Source: Blastochloris tepida
GTDB lineage: Bacteria > Pseudomonadota > Alphaproteobacteria > Rhizobiales > Xanthobacteraceae
Assembly (NCBI RefSeq): GCF_003966715.1
Contig: NZ_AP018907.1
Location: 3,274,001-3,338,000 of the forward strand
Reading direction: 5' to 3'
Length of the DNA stretch: 64,000 bases
Made by a program: the position numbers and the translations under genes. Position 1 is the first letter of the stretch, and each line of letters opens with the position of its first letter. Below are positions 45,465-56,000 of this stretch, one piece after another. Under the pieces are notes generated by a model that was not told the DNA's origin, made no database searches, and saw only the letters and a program-made list of their open reading frames with translations.

Positions 45465-48400
45465 GCGCCGTCTCCCGGTTCCGTTCGATCAATCTCCGTG
45501 ATGACCTGCTCGATCCGCGCAGGCTGGCGCACTATCAACCCACGCGGCGCTCGATTCCTGTCGTCCGCGCGGTTCTGGAAAGCGGCGCCCGGATGGTGAT
45601 CGCCGCCTATGGCAGCGGAAAGTCCCTGGCCGCAGGAGTCGGCTGCCTGCTCGTTTCAAACCGCGACAAGGCTATCCTTGCCGATGTCGTCAATAGGATC
45701 GGCCCGGTGGATCCGGACCTCGCCATTGCGGCCAAACGCCGGATGACGCGGAGAGACAGAGGCCGGGTCATCGTTCTCAGCGGTCATGTACGAGACCTTC
45801 CGGCGGCGCTATGCGAGGCCGTCGGGGCAAGGAAGGTCCGCGATATTGGGGCTGCACTCGATGCGCTGGAATCAATCGAAGGTGTCGACCGGCTGGCCAT
45901 CGTATGGGACGAGTTCGGGCGACACCTTGAGGGTCTCGTCAACGAGGGGCGGTCGCGCGAACTCGACGCCGTACAGCGGCTTGCAGAATGGGCTGTCCGG
46001 TCGCACGGGCCATCGGCGAGTTTGACGCTCCTGCTGCACCAAAACCTGCTCGCCTATGCGACGGTTCTGAACCAGACCTCCCGCAACGAGTGGCGGAAGA
46101 TTGAGGGCCGCTTCGAGCAAATCCGGTTCGTCGAGGATAGCCAGGAGCTTTATGAACTCGCGGCCGCAGTCATCTCCGAGCGACGGCCCGGCATGATCGT
46201 TCCGCCGAAAGAAGCCGCTTTCCGACGTATTGCTCGCGGCGCCATCGCTGCAGGTTGGTTCGACGGCATGACTGACGAGGGCAGAGTGGTGGGGCTGCTG
46301 AGACGGGCTCACCCGTTTTCGGCAGCCGCCTTGCACGTCCTTCCTCGCCTTGTGGCCCGCATCGGTCAAAACGAGCGCAGCCTATTCAGCTTCATCGACT
46401 CCGCCGATCTGAGCCGCCCCGTCGGCATGGAGGAGGTTTATCAGGGATTCGCCGAGGCAATGCGTTCCGACGTCGGCATCGGCGGTTCGCACCGTCGATG
46501 GGTGGAGACTGAAACGGCACGAAGCCGCGCATCCGATGACGTGGAGCGCGAGACGTTGGCAGCGGCTTGCTTGCTGCAGATGGGCGTGGACGGCGAGCGG
46601 CGGAAGCTATCCCGGGCCGCGCTTGAGACTGCCGTTGCCAGTCGAGAGGGCTTCGTGGCTGAGCGCGCTGCAGCAGCGGTGGAGGCGCTCGTCACGCGAA
46701 AGCTCCTGCTGCATCGCAGGCTGAACGACGACGTGTCGATATGGCACGGCGCCGACGTGGACTTGGCGAACCGCGTTCGCGAGGAGCGAGCTAGGCGGAT
46801 GGAGGCGTTCGACCTCATCCGGTTTCTGGAGGGGCATCACCCTGCGCCGTTTGTCCGCCCGATCGGCCATAATCTTCGGTTGGGAACGGCTCGATATCTC
46901 ACGGGCCGATACGTTCGAGCCGGCGATGTGGCGACGGGTGCCCCACCGCCTCCGGCAATTCCCAACGAGTCACCGTGGGGGCAAGTTTTCTACGTACTCG
47001 CCGAGTCCGGCGAGGAGCTTGAGAAGGCGCGTCGGCGCGTAAAAGCCGGCTGGCCAAACTCTGACCTAGCACTGGTAGTTCTGCCATCCGAGCCGGTTTC
47101 CGTGTTCGAGGCCGCGATCGAGATCGATGCTCTCATGGCGCTCCAAGCCGACAGTTCCTTGGAGGCCGAGGATCCGCTGGTTCGGCAGGAACTTACAGAA
47201 CTCCTTGCGGTCGCGCGGCGCCAACTTGCCATCCTATTGCACCGCCTGACCACGGACAGACCGACGGCCGCCGAATGGTGGCGCGACGGAGAGCGTCTGC
47301 GGGTGGACCGCGATCATCCTGCGGGCGTAGCGGCGAGCATCCTTCTGGATGACCTATACCCGAAGACCCCCCGCATCTTGAACGATCAGCTGATGCGAAA
47401 CCGTTTGTCGCGGCAGATGGAGACGGCCCGCATCCGCATCCTTACGCGTATCCTGGAAAGTGCTGACCACGCCCATCTCGGATATCGAAAAGAGGAACTC
47501 ACCTCCGCTGAGGGGTCGATTTTTCGCACAATCCTGGAGGCCACCGGATTACATGTGTCCGAGGGCGAGGCGGGGCGGTTCGCCCGCCCTGAGGAACTGC
47601 GCGATCCTGGACTGCGGGTCGCCTGGGAACGGGTCCGCGACTTCTTCAGCATTGTCGGGAAGAAGTCTTTGGGCGAGCTTGTGAATGGCCTTGCCATGCC
47701 GCCCATTGGCTTACCCACCGGCGTTCTGCCCGTGATTGTGGTCGCCGGTTTCAAGGCGTTCGCTCGGGCGGTGACGTTGCGCGTAGGCGGCGTCTATCCC
47801 GGCGACTTATTGGGCTTTGACGCGAGCCGAATGTTCCTCGATCCGCAGTCGGTGGAGGTTGAGGTGCATCCCTCCGACGAGGCGACCATGAACTATCTCT
47901 CCGAACTGGCCTATATCTTCGCGCATCGTAGACCGGGGCCACTCGACGAGGCGGTCCGGTTCGCAGTGGACGCATTGACCTCCTGGCGGCATACGGTTTC
48001 CGAAGGCATTCGCCGCTCCCGCCGTCACACGGACGACGGACGCAAGTTGCTCAATCTGCTCGCAGATGGCGACGACCCGGCAAGATTGCTGTTCGACACG
48101 CTGCCGGAAACCTTCGGCGCGCGGACTCCCCGGCTTAGTCTTTACGGGTCGACGCTGCGCATTCTGGAAACAGCACGTAATGACGTGGATCGACTCATAG
48201 AGGGCTACGTCCGCGAGGCCGTGGAGGTCGTCGCAGAGATTCTGAGTTTACGCCGGGGGGAAGACGCGGTGGCCGATGTCCAGGGCTGGATAGGATGCCT
48301 GGATGTCCCGTCGCTCCTCAGCCGGGAGGATTTGACGATGACCGACAAGGCGGTGCTCCGTACCGCCTTGGATACAACGAACGGCCGCTACTCAGCCGAG

Positions 48401-48655
48401 AGTCTGGCTCGGGCGATCAGCTCCGTCTTGCTGCGGCAGGGCATTGAAAGATGGGAGGATGGCACGTCTGCCCATCTCCGGAGGGCGCTGCGGGAATGTC
48501 GAGCCCGTATCGAGGAGGCGGCCCTGTCCGATCCGAAGGCCGGTCGGGGGCTGGAGCCCCTCATCACGGCGCGCATCGAGGCGCTGCAGGCCAGACTTAA
48601 GTGCGTCAGGGAAAGCGCAGCGCCGTTGAAGCTGGCATCAAGGGGTACGAGATGA
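45461..48655 (+). CDS. sspC: SspC, large P-loop ATPase
   Basis: A 1064-aa protein with a Walker A motif MVIAAYGSGKSLAAG near residues 44-58 and a possible Walker B VDRLAIVWDEFGRHLEG near residue 145. The rest is long and helical with no other domain I recognise. Position and size fit SspC, the ATPase of the phosphorothioation module. It overlaps both neighbours by ATGA. The large N-terminal ATPase could be confused with a BREX BrxC protein, but the neighbours decide for Ssp. Confidence 0.85.
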   Translation: MSAVSRFRSINLRDDLLDPRRLAHYQPTRRSIPVVRAVLESGARMVIAAYGSGKSLAAGVGCLLVSNRDKAILADVVNRIGPVDPDLAIAAKRRMTRRDRGRVIVLSGHVRDLPAALCEAVGARKVRDIGAALDALESIEGVDRLAIVWDEFGRHLEGLVNEGRSRELDAVQRLAEWAVRSHGPSASLTLLLHQNLLAYATVLNQTSRNEWRKIEGRFEQIRFVEDSQELYELAAAVISERRPGMIVPPKEAAFRRIARGAIAAGWFDGMTDEGRVVGLLRRAHPFSAAALHVLPRLVARIGQNERSLFSFIDSADLSRPVGMEEVYQGFAEAMRSDVGIGGSHRRWVETETARSRASDDVERETLAAACLLQMGVDGERRKLSRAALETAVASREGFVAERAAAAVEALVTRKLLLHRRLNDDVSIWHGADVDLANRVREERARRMEAFDLIRFLEGHHPAPFVRPIGHNLRLGTARYLTGRYVRAGDVATGAPPPPAIPNESPWGQVFYVLAESGEELEKARRRVKAGWPNSDLALVVLPSEPVSVFEAAIEIDALMALQADSSLEAEDPLVRQELTELLAVARRQLAILLHRLTTDRPTAAEWWRDGERLRVDRDHPAGVAASILLDDLYPKTPRILNDQLMRNRLSRQMETARIRILTRILESADHAHLGYRKEELTSAEGSIFRTILEATGLHVSEGEAGRFARPEELRDPGLRVAWERVRDFFSIVGKKSLGELVNGLAMPPIGLPTGVLPVIVVAGFKAFARAVTLRVGGVYPGDLLGFDASRMFLDPQSVEVEVHPSDEATMNYLSELAYIFAHRRPGPLDEAVRFAVDALTSWRHTVSEGIRRSRRHTDDGRKLLNLLADGDDPARLLFDTLPETFGARTPRLSLYGSTLRILETARNDVDRLIEGYVREAVEVVAEILSLRRGEDAVADVQGWIGCLDVPSLLSREDLTMTDKAVLRTALDTTNGRYSAESLARAISSVLLRQGIERWEDGTSAHLRRALRECRARIEEAALSDPKAGRGLEPLITARIEALQARLKCVRESAAPLKLASRGTR

Positions 48656-49464
48656 CCACGGTCGCAAAGATGGAGGATGCCCTCCGTGATGCCGAGGCGC
48701 GCCACATTGTGCCGTTGTCGGGAGGAAAAGACAGCACGGCTCTTGCCATCTATTTGGCGCAGCGCCATCCGGACGTACCTTTCGAATACCTCTTCTCGGA
48801 CACAGGCGCCGAACTCCCGGAAACCTATGAATATTTCGAACGGCTGGAGCATGTCCTCGGACGAAAGGTGACCCGCATCACCGCGCTGGAAATGCTCGGC
48901 ATTGCGGAAAAGCCGGGTCGGAACCCGTTCGACGTTGTCCTTTACGACCACTTTTCCGGCTTTCTTCCAAGTCCCCGGTCGAGGTGGTGTACGCGCATGC
49001 TGAAGATCCACCCGTTCGAGCGCCACATCGGCTCGGACCGCGCGTACTCGTATATCGCCATCCGGGCCGATGAGAAACGATCCGGCTACCTCGGCAATGG
49101 GAAGCCGGTGTTGCTTTCGGAGCAGCCCAACATCACACCGGTCTACCCCTTCAAGGATAACGGAATAACTTTCGATGACGTGAAGCGCATCCTTGAAGAG
49201 AGCGGACTCGGGGTGCCGGAATACTATGAATGGCGATCCAGATCAGGTTGCTACTTCTGCTTCTATCAGCAGATCGGTGAGTGGCAGGGGCTGCGGGAGC
49301 GCCATCCGGATCTTTTCGAGAAAGCCAAAACCTATGAGAGCGGGCGAAACGGTCGTCGGTACACCTGGGTGGACGGCCGTTCCTTGTCCGATATCGAGAA
49401 TATGTCCAGGCGCGCCATGAAGCCGAAGTCGGACGATGACGGCTGCGCGATCTGCCACCTATGA
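48652..49464 (+). CDS. sspD: SspD, PP-loop ATP pyrophosphatase / sulfurtransferase (DndC-like)
   Basis: A 270-aa PAPS-reductase-like protein. HIVPLSGGKDSTALAIYLA holds the SGGxDS PP-loop near residue 22, followed by YLFSDTGAELPETYEY. Four cysteines in WCTRMLK, SGCYFCFYQQ and GCAICHL could hold an iron-sulfur cluster, as in DndC. It activates the DNA phosphate or carries sulfur for insertion. The ATG at 48652 overlaps the sspC stop by ATGA; a longer frame from GTG 48601 is not needed. Confidence 0.93.
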   Translation: MTTVAKMEDALRDAEARHIVPLSGGKDSTALAIYLAQRHPDVPFEYLFSDTGAELPETYEYFERLEHVLGRKVTRITALEMLGIAEKPGRNPFDVVLYDHFSGFLPSPRSRWCTRMLKIHPFERHIGSDRAYSYIAIRADEKRSGYLGNGKPVLLSEQPNITPVYPFKDNGITFDDVKRILEESGLGVPEYYEWRSRSGCYFCFYQQIGEWQGLRERHPDLFEKAKTYESGRNGRRYTWVDGRSLSDIENMSRRAMKPKSDDDGCAICHL

Positions 49465-51347
49465 GCGCGGGCATGACGGAAAACCCACTTGTCGCCTTTC
49501 TGGCCAGCTACGGCCCATCCCCATCTTCCGATGCCCTGGCCGACGAGCACGTGCAGGCTGCTGTCGCGAGGCACGGCGTGCCGCCTATCGAGGCGCCAGC
49601 GCCCAAACTAGCGGCGATGAAGAACGCGCTCTTGGGTGACAACCCAACCAGCGTAATCCTCACCGGCACCGCCGGTGACGGAAAGACCTATCACATCCGA
49701 AAGTTCTTCCTCGACTTGGCGGGTGGAGATCCCTCCGAGTGGCCCGGCAACGGCGGAATCCTCAGCATGCGCCTTGGCGGACGGCCACTGCGCATCATCC
49801 GCGACCTCAGTCAGCTTACCGACGCCGCCAAGGCGCAGGAAATAGAGGGCGTCACCCGATGCCTTCTCGGCGAGGACCAGGACACGCTCTACCTGGTGGC
49901 CGCAAACGACGGGCAACTCCTCAAGTTTTGGCGCGACGCCCGTGACAACGCCGGCGGGGGCTCGGAGCGCATGGCCCGCTATGAGGCGGTGTTGACGGCG
50001 TTGACGGATATGCTGCATCGGGACCTGGAAACCTCCGAGGAGGGTTCTCTGCGCGTTCGGCTGTTGAACCTCAGCCGCGCGGTAACGGGCGAAACCATCG
50101 ATGCCGTCCTCGACGGAATTCTCGCACATAAGATGTGGGAGTCCGGATGCGAAGGGTGCCCCCAGATGACTGAGGGCGCGAATCCTTGTCCCATCCAAAT
50201 GAACCGAAAGCTGCTGCAGGGCAAGAAACCAGATGGTGCCGACACATTCCGTCGACGTCTGAAGGCAGCCATCCGGATCGCCGCCTTGAACGACCAACAC
50301 GTACCGATCAGGCAAATCCTCATCCTTGCGGTGAACATCCTGCTTGGAGACACCAAACGGAAGGACCGTCCGCTTCTGAATTGTTCGGAAGCCCGACGCA
50401 GGGCGAAGGAAGGGGACTACAGCCACGTCAACCCATTCAACAACGCCGTCGGGCTCAATGTAAGGCCCGAGAAGCGGCGTGCGCTGACAGTCTTTTCGGC
50501 GTTTGAGTCCTTCGGCATCGGGTATGAGACGAACACGCCGATGGACAACCTGTTGCTGGATGGCGCGCCGGCGGACCTCGCAGCAGCCCTGGAGGCGCGG
50601 GATAAGATCTACGGGGCGCGACTTTTCGATAAGCGGCTGCGCGCATACAAGGCCGGGACGGAGGCGTCGGCGGACGGCGAGCGCTTCATGGCCGCGCTGG
50701 AGGCGCAACGCCGCCGCTTATTCTTCCTTATGGACGGGTCGGACGACGGCGGACGGCTTTCTCCATGGCATCTGACGATCTTCCATCACGCCGGGGATTA
50801 CTTGGCCTTTGCGGACGCGCTGTCTAATGCCGGGGAGCCCGATGCCTCGGCCGCGGAGACGATCACGAAGCGTTTAGTCAAGGGCATCAACCGAACCCTG
50901 ACGGGGATGATGGTTGATGAGACAGAGAGGGTCTGGCTTGCCCGCTCCATCGGTCGTGCCGAGGGCGCGAGCGGGCGATTCACGACGCTTCCTCCCGTTG
51001 ATCGGCGCGGTGCCAGCTCTCAAAGATTATCGGCCTCCATCGACCGCGCGACAGGACGCCCGAGGCTCCAGGTGGCTCTGCGCATGACAGAGAAGCCTCT
51101 CGTCTGCGCCTCCTTGGAACTGCGGCCGCTGCTCTTCGAATACCTGATGCGCGTCGCGGACGGGAGCCTGCCGTCCAGCTTCTCCCGTCAGTGCCAGCAG
51201 GAGGTGAGGCACTTCGCGCTGACCGCATCCTCGTTCATTCAGCAGTATCAGCAGCGCTTCTCGCCGGAAGACGGTGACGCGCAGCAGATCCGTATCCTGT
51301 CAGTGATGCGCGACGGCAGCATCGCCGGGCGTGACATCGGAGCCTAG
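49461..51347 (+). CDS. sspF: SspF, restriction-module ATPase (DptF-like)
   Basis: A 628-aa protein with a P-loop VILTGTAGDGKTYHIRKFF near residues 64-82 and later LYLVAANDGQLLKFW. Cysteines CEGCPQMTEGANPC near residue 232 could bind metal. Layout and length match DptF/SspF of phosphorothioate-dependent restriction. Its start overlaps the sspD stop (ATGA), directly joining the modification and restriction modules. The true start may be the Met 12 bases downstream. Confidence 0.82.
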   Translation: MSAGMTENPLVAFLASYGPSPSSDALADEHVQAAVARHGVPPIEAPAPKLAAMKNALLGDNPTSVILTGTAGDGKTYHIRKFFLDLAGGDPSEWPGNGGILSMRLGGRPLRIIRDLSQLTDAAKAQEIEGVTRCLLGEDQDTLYLVAANDGQLLKFWRDARDNAGGGSERMARYEAVLTALTDMLHRDLETSEEGSLRVRLLNLSRAVTGETIDAVLDGILAHKMWESGCEGCPQMTEGANPCPIQMNRKLLQGKKPDGADTFRRRLKAAIRIAALNDQHVPIRQILILAVNILLGDTKRKDRPLLNCSEARRRAKEGDYSHVNPFNNAVGLNVRPEKRRALTVFSAFESFGIGYETNTPMDNLLLDGAPADLAAALEARDKIYGARLFDKRLRAYKAGTEASADGERFMAALEAQRRRLFFLMDGSDDGGRLSPWHLTIFHHAGDYLAFADALSNAGEPDASAAETITKRLVKGINRTLTGMMVDETERVWLARSIGRAEGASGRFTTLPPVDRRGASSQRLSASIDRATGRPRLQVALRMTEKPLVCASLELRPLLFEYLMRVADGSLPSSFSRQCQQEVRHFALTASSFIQQYQQRFSPEDGDAQQIRILSVMRDGSIAGRDIGA

Positions 51348-51350
51348 GCG

Positions 51351-53006
51351 ATGTCGAACACCCAACCCAACTCCGAACTCTGGCTTTCGCCCGGCGCGCT
51401 GCCGGTTCCTGAAGTACAGCGCATCCACGCCATCACCGTCTGGTGCGACCCCGCCATCTGGGGCCTCGCACTTTATGACGATCAGACGCCCTGGTTCACC
51501 CTCATTGAGTGCCTGCACCTCCTGACGTACCGCCACCGTGAGAAACACCCGCTATTCCCAGGGATTGGCGGCACGACCGAGGCGCCACAACATGAGCGTC
51601 AGTCCTATAGGATGAAGCTCAACACGAACCTCCGGCACCTGCTCTTCCGCGACAAGGAGGCGATTAAGATCGCCGCCCGCGAGAATGCCAATGACGACGT
51701 CCTCTGGAAACAGTGGCTGGACGACACAAGGCTTGCCTTCCCGGAACTGGATTTCTCCTACCTCCCACGCGCCTTCTCAAACGACTTTCTTCAGTTTGCG
51801 GAGTCGCTAGAGCTGCTCCGGAGCGCCGCAGTCGAGCAGTTCGGCGAAAAGCGGTGGACGTCGCGGCACCTCCAGCCCGTCGGCGAGGCCATGCTGTTCC
51901 CCGACGTGAAGCCGGCGAACGGCAGCTATCATCTTGATCGGCGCTTCTTCCAGCGCACCGGCGAACTACTCTACCTCATGCTGAACCGCTCGCGGGACCG
52001 CAACAGGCTCAGCGAGGTTGTTGCGCGCCGCCTGCTAGGGGTCGACGGGCCTTGGAATCGCATCGCACGGCGCCTTCAGGGATCGGACGCGGAGGCAACG
52101 CCCGATGAGCCGAAGTGGGTCGACGCCCAGACCATCGGCTACCTGCCCGTCCCACATCTGGAGAGGTACGACGAACTCGCGCAGGACTGGGTGTCCATCC
52201 TCAGTCAGTCCGCCATACCCATTGAGGACGCGCTTGAGTTCCTCATGCGGCTCAGCGGACTGCACCAAGTCATCTACATCGTCGAGCGTGGCACCTCCGT
52301 GGCCGAGCGTCCGAATGTGTTGCCGTTCGTCATGGAGATGTCCGGGTCGGCGCGGAACAATTCGATCCAGGTGCTCTCTTCGGACCGGTACAGGGCACAC
52401 AAGGCGGTTCCGTCTTCTGCCATAGACGCCTTCGTGTCGTCTTACGCCGAGACCAAGGAGTGGTGTTCACTGGGCAAGGGCCCACTGGATTGCTCGGCGG
52501 CCGCACAGCTTCTGGCGAAGCGGTTCGCATGGTCGGCCAAGAGGACGTCCAGCGTGGCTTCGCTTCCCGAACCGGCTGAGCAAATCCAGGCAATGCTTCT
52601 CGCCGCCAAGACCAGAAACCACGACATCGCCTCGACGTTCACTAGCCACGCGAAGAAGGTCGGACTGCTGACGGCGCGGCGCCGCGCCGGGACATGGTAC
52701 TCGCCGTCGGACGGACTACTTGAGGCTTTGGTCCTGGCGAACGTCCCATCAGCCATGGAACTCGGCCAGTTCCTCGCCCTCTTGCACCGACGCTATCATT
52801 TCGTCATCGGCCCCGAAGAGGCGCGGACCGCGAGCGGCGAGCTGCCGGTGCCCATTGAGGCGCTCCGCGAGAACGAGCGGCGGCTGGAGGAACGCCTCCG
52901 GGTGCTCGGCTTCATCATCAGGAAATCCGACGACTGCGCCTTCGTGGTGAACCCGTTCACCACCGGCCGCGTCGGCGCCGGGAGTCTCCAACATGAAATC
53001 GCATGA
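51351..53006 (+). CDS. sspG: SspG, restriction-module component
   Basis: A 551-aa protein starting 3 bases after sspF. No catalytic motif is recognisable; the protein appears mixed alpha/beta with a conserved-looking start (VQRIHAITVWCDPAIWGLALYDDQ) and helical C-terminus (EALRENERRLEERLRVLGF). Assigned by position between SspF and SspH, as in SspFGH and DptFGH cassettes. It overlaps sspH by 14 bases. Confidence 0.7.
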   Translation: MSNTQPNSELWLSPGALPVPEVQRIHAITVWCDPAIWGLALYDDQTPWFTLIECLHLLTYRHREKHPLFPGIGGTTEAPQHERQSYRMKLNTNLRHLLFRDKEAIKIAARENANDDVLWKQWLDDTRLAFPELDFSYLPRAFSNDFLQFAESLELLRSAAVEQFGEKRWTSRHLQPVGEAMLFPDVKPANGSYHLDRRFFQRTGELLYLMLNRSRDRNRLSEVVARRLLGVDGPWNRIARRLQGSDAEATPDEPKWVDAQTIGYLPVPHLERYDELAQDWVSILSQSAIPIEDALEFLMRLSGLHQVIYIVERGTSVAERPNVLPFVMEMSGSARNNSIQVLSSDRYRAHKAVPSSAIDAFVSSYAETKEWCSLGKGPLDCSAAAQLLAKRFAWSAKRTSSVASLPEPAEQIQAMLLAAKTRNHDIASTFTSHAKKVGLLTARRRAGTWYSPSDGLLEALVLANVPSAMELGQFLALLHRRYHFVIGPEEARTASGELPVPIEALRENERRLEERLRVLGFIIRKSDDCAFVVNPFTTGRVGAGSLQHEIA

Positions 53007-56000
53007 CCTTATCGGGAAGGTTGTCGCTGCACGTCTTTCCGGATTGCTCGACCCGCCGCCGTCCAGTCGCATACTCTTCGGCGTCCTCGGGCTTGCACCG
53101 GAGGTGACGTGCGCCATCGCCCGCGAGGTCGCCTCGTTGACGGTTTCCGGCGGCCGGGTCGATGTCTGCGTACATCCCGACCTCGCGTGCGCCACCATCG
53201 GGGGCGCACGCGTGCTGGACCAGACCGCCACTTGGCATCGGAACCATGCCGACCCGGACGTCCTACTGACCCTCTTCTCGGTGCCCGCCAAGGATGTGAA
53301 GTCGGTCGAACAGAGCCTTTCTCACACTGATCGCATCGATGACGAGTGGCTTCTTGAAGACTTGGAGCCGTGGGCGGCAAAGGCCATGCCTGGCGCCGAC
53401 GAGGAGCAGCGCGCCCATCTGACCGCCATAGTCCGAGGACTAATCCGATCAGGGGTCGGCTTCGATGCACATCGCGTCGCCGGCTTCGTGGTGCGGTTGG
53501 TATCACATCATGAGAACGATGGGCTCACCCTGGCCAACGCCGCGCGGCGCGCCCTGCCGGCGCTCAGGCTGCCGTGCGATGCGGGAGACCCCCGTGCGAA
53601 ACTCACTGAGTCCGCCGAAGCAGAACTGTTCTTCAGGCGCTTGCAGGAGGAGGCGAAGCCTGCACTCCATCTCCAAGACAAGGACGGCGATCCGCTGCCG
53701 AGGCCTGAGATCCGCAAGCGCCTCCAGAGCTTGAAGGAGGGGGGGCAGATTTCCGATGAGGCTCTGGAAGCGCTTGCGGATCTCATCTCGGACCCGTGCG
53801 TTGGCGACGGGGGCTGGACCAAGAGCCAGGAAAAGGCAGCCGAGATTCCATGGGAGGTCACCTCGCGTCTGTTCGCCGATGATCGGAGGAGGGAGAAACT
53901 GACCTTCGGCGAGGAGACGCGCCGCCTATTCGACAAAAAATTCCCTACGTGTCTTGGTCAGGATGACATTGACCTGCTTGACGATCTAAAGTCAGACGCG
54001 TCCAGGCCGAAAGAAACGTACGACAAGTTCTTCAGCGAACACCGCGAGCGACTGCGTGTAGACCCAAAACTCTACAGGCGTTGGGAGAAGCTTGTATTTA
54101 GAAAACCCATCGAAACCGATAATCTTGCCGAGGGACTGCTTCGACTCGTCGAACGTGCTCGACCGGATTCGGAGGAAGACAAAGACAGCGTCTTGCTTGT
54201 GCGACTGGAGGACAGCGCCGACCTCGATTTCTGGACCAAGGAAAAGAACACCAAGCTCTGCCGGGTACTTCGTGACCGCTGGCGGGGACTGGGTGAACTC
54301 GTTGGGCCTGATGTCCGGCTCGAGTTCGGTCGCTGCTGGTCGGAGAATTGGGAGGCGCAGATTTCTGCGCGCGGCGGGGAAGTTGATTCAACGGGCAAGG
54401 ACGCGGTCCAGTTCCACTTCAAGGCGTTTGCCGTGCCGCGTGCGACGACGGCCCTCGGCGCGACAGGGGCCGCGACCGCGAAGGCGCTCCGCGCGCAGAT
54501 GATCTGGACCCCTCCGCCTGAGGCCATGATCACGGCGTTTCCGCTCGACCTGGAGGTGCTCGCCCACGGGAAGGAACTTGTGCCGCTGCTGACCGCCCAC
54601 GTGTCAGCCAACCGCTACGACCGTCACGGATCAATTCAAGCAGTGGATCTTGCGAAGGTCGCCACCATCATCGACGTAGAGGGTGCGAGCGACGGACGCC
54701 TTGCCGACCCTCGAAAGCAGCAGAACCGTGTCGACGAAAACTGGTGTCGCTGCCTGAACCAAGCGGTTGCTGACAAGATCGTCGAGGAGTCCGATGCGAC
54801 GGCGCTCAAAGCCGCTTTCGACTCCTTCCAGGCGGAATACACCAGGGCCATCCGCGCAATGAAGGGGGGCAAGGGTCTCGCCGACGACGCCCTGCTTCTG
54901 CAAGCCCAGCGCTACGGCGAGTTGCTTAGGGCATTGGCGTCCAAGGCGCGCGCAAGCGTGTGCGTTCGGGATCTCTGGGCGCCGCTGCTGACCATCGGCG
55001 CAGCTTCCCTCGATGGGCTCCGGCCTGGGGTCATCGTGACCCCCTGGCATCCGCTGCGGCTAGCGGAGATTGCCGTGAAAGCGAGGCATCTCGCCGACGG
55101 CATCCGGCGCGTTGTCAACAGCCCGGCGAACTTGGCGGCGGAGGTTCCCGAATACGTGGATAACCTCTGCCAAGTGCTCTCTCGCACCTACTATGCGGAC
55201 GTCGGCGCGGCCCCCGGCCCGTCCAACGTGTTCATTGCGGAAACTCGACAGGTCGCCGACGTCAGCCTTCTCGAGCCGCCGGTCTATGGCTCCGAAGAGG
55301 GGCTCGCCGATGAGCCGGCTGAAGAAACCGTCGCGGCGTTTGAGCGCGTGGTGAAGGAGTATCTCGACCTTCGTCCGCATGAGAAGGCCAGTTTCTCGAC
55401 TGTGGTGATGGACGCGGAATCGGAGGATCTTCCCGTCCTCATGGCCGAAAGCATGGCCCGTCGCATCGATGGCGACCCGACGCTCAGATGCGACTTGGTT
55501 CTCACTCATGAAAGCGTTGGCAGCCTGCGCCGCATCTATGAGCGGCAGAACCGACGTATCGGCTACGAGGTGGACGCCTCGTTGACGAGCGAAGCCGCCC
55601 GGAACTTCCTTTCCCGCCTCCGCGTGGCCATCGTAAACCAAGCCCTCCTCGACCAAGTGGGGCCGAAGGGACACGACATTGTCGTCCTGCAGGACGTGAT
55701 CGCGCGTCGCGCCGAGGTGAAGTGGACCCGGGCAACAGGTGTCGGCGCGGCGGACATACTGACTCACATGCCGACAGCCCATTCGCGGCGGAAACCTTTT
55801 CATAAGGGCGACACGACGTCCGGGAGCTATTTGACGAACCCGGGTGGTCCTGAGCCCGTTCATGCCTACATCGACGCGCTCCATGATGTCTTAGAGGGAC
55901 GCGCGTCGGAGGAGGGCGATCCGTGGCTGCCGATGCAAGAGGTCCAGTTCCAGTCCGGGCGCGTGCAGCAGGTATTGTCCAAGGCGCACCGCCTCGCCAA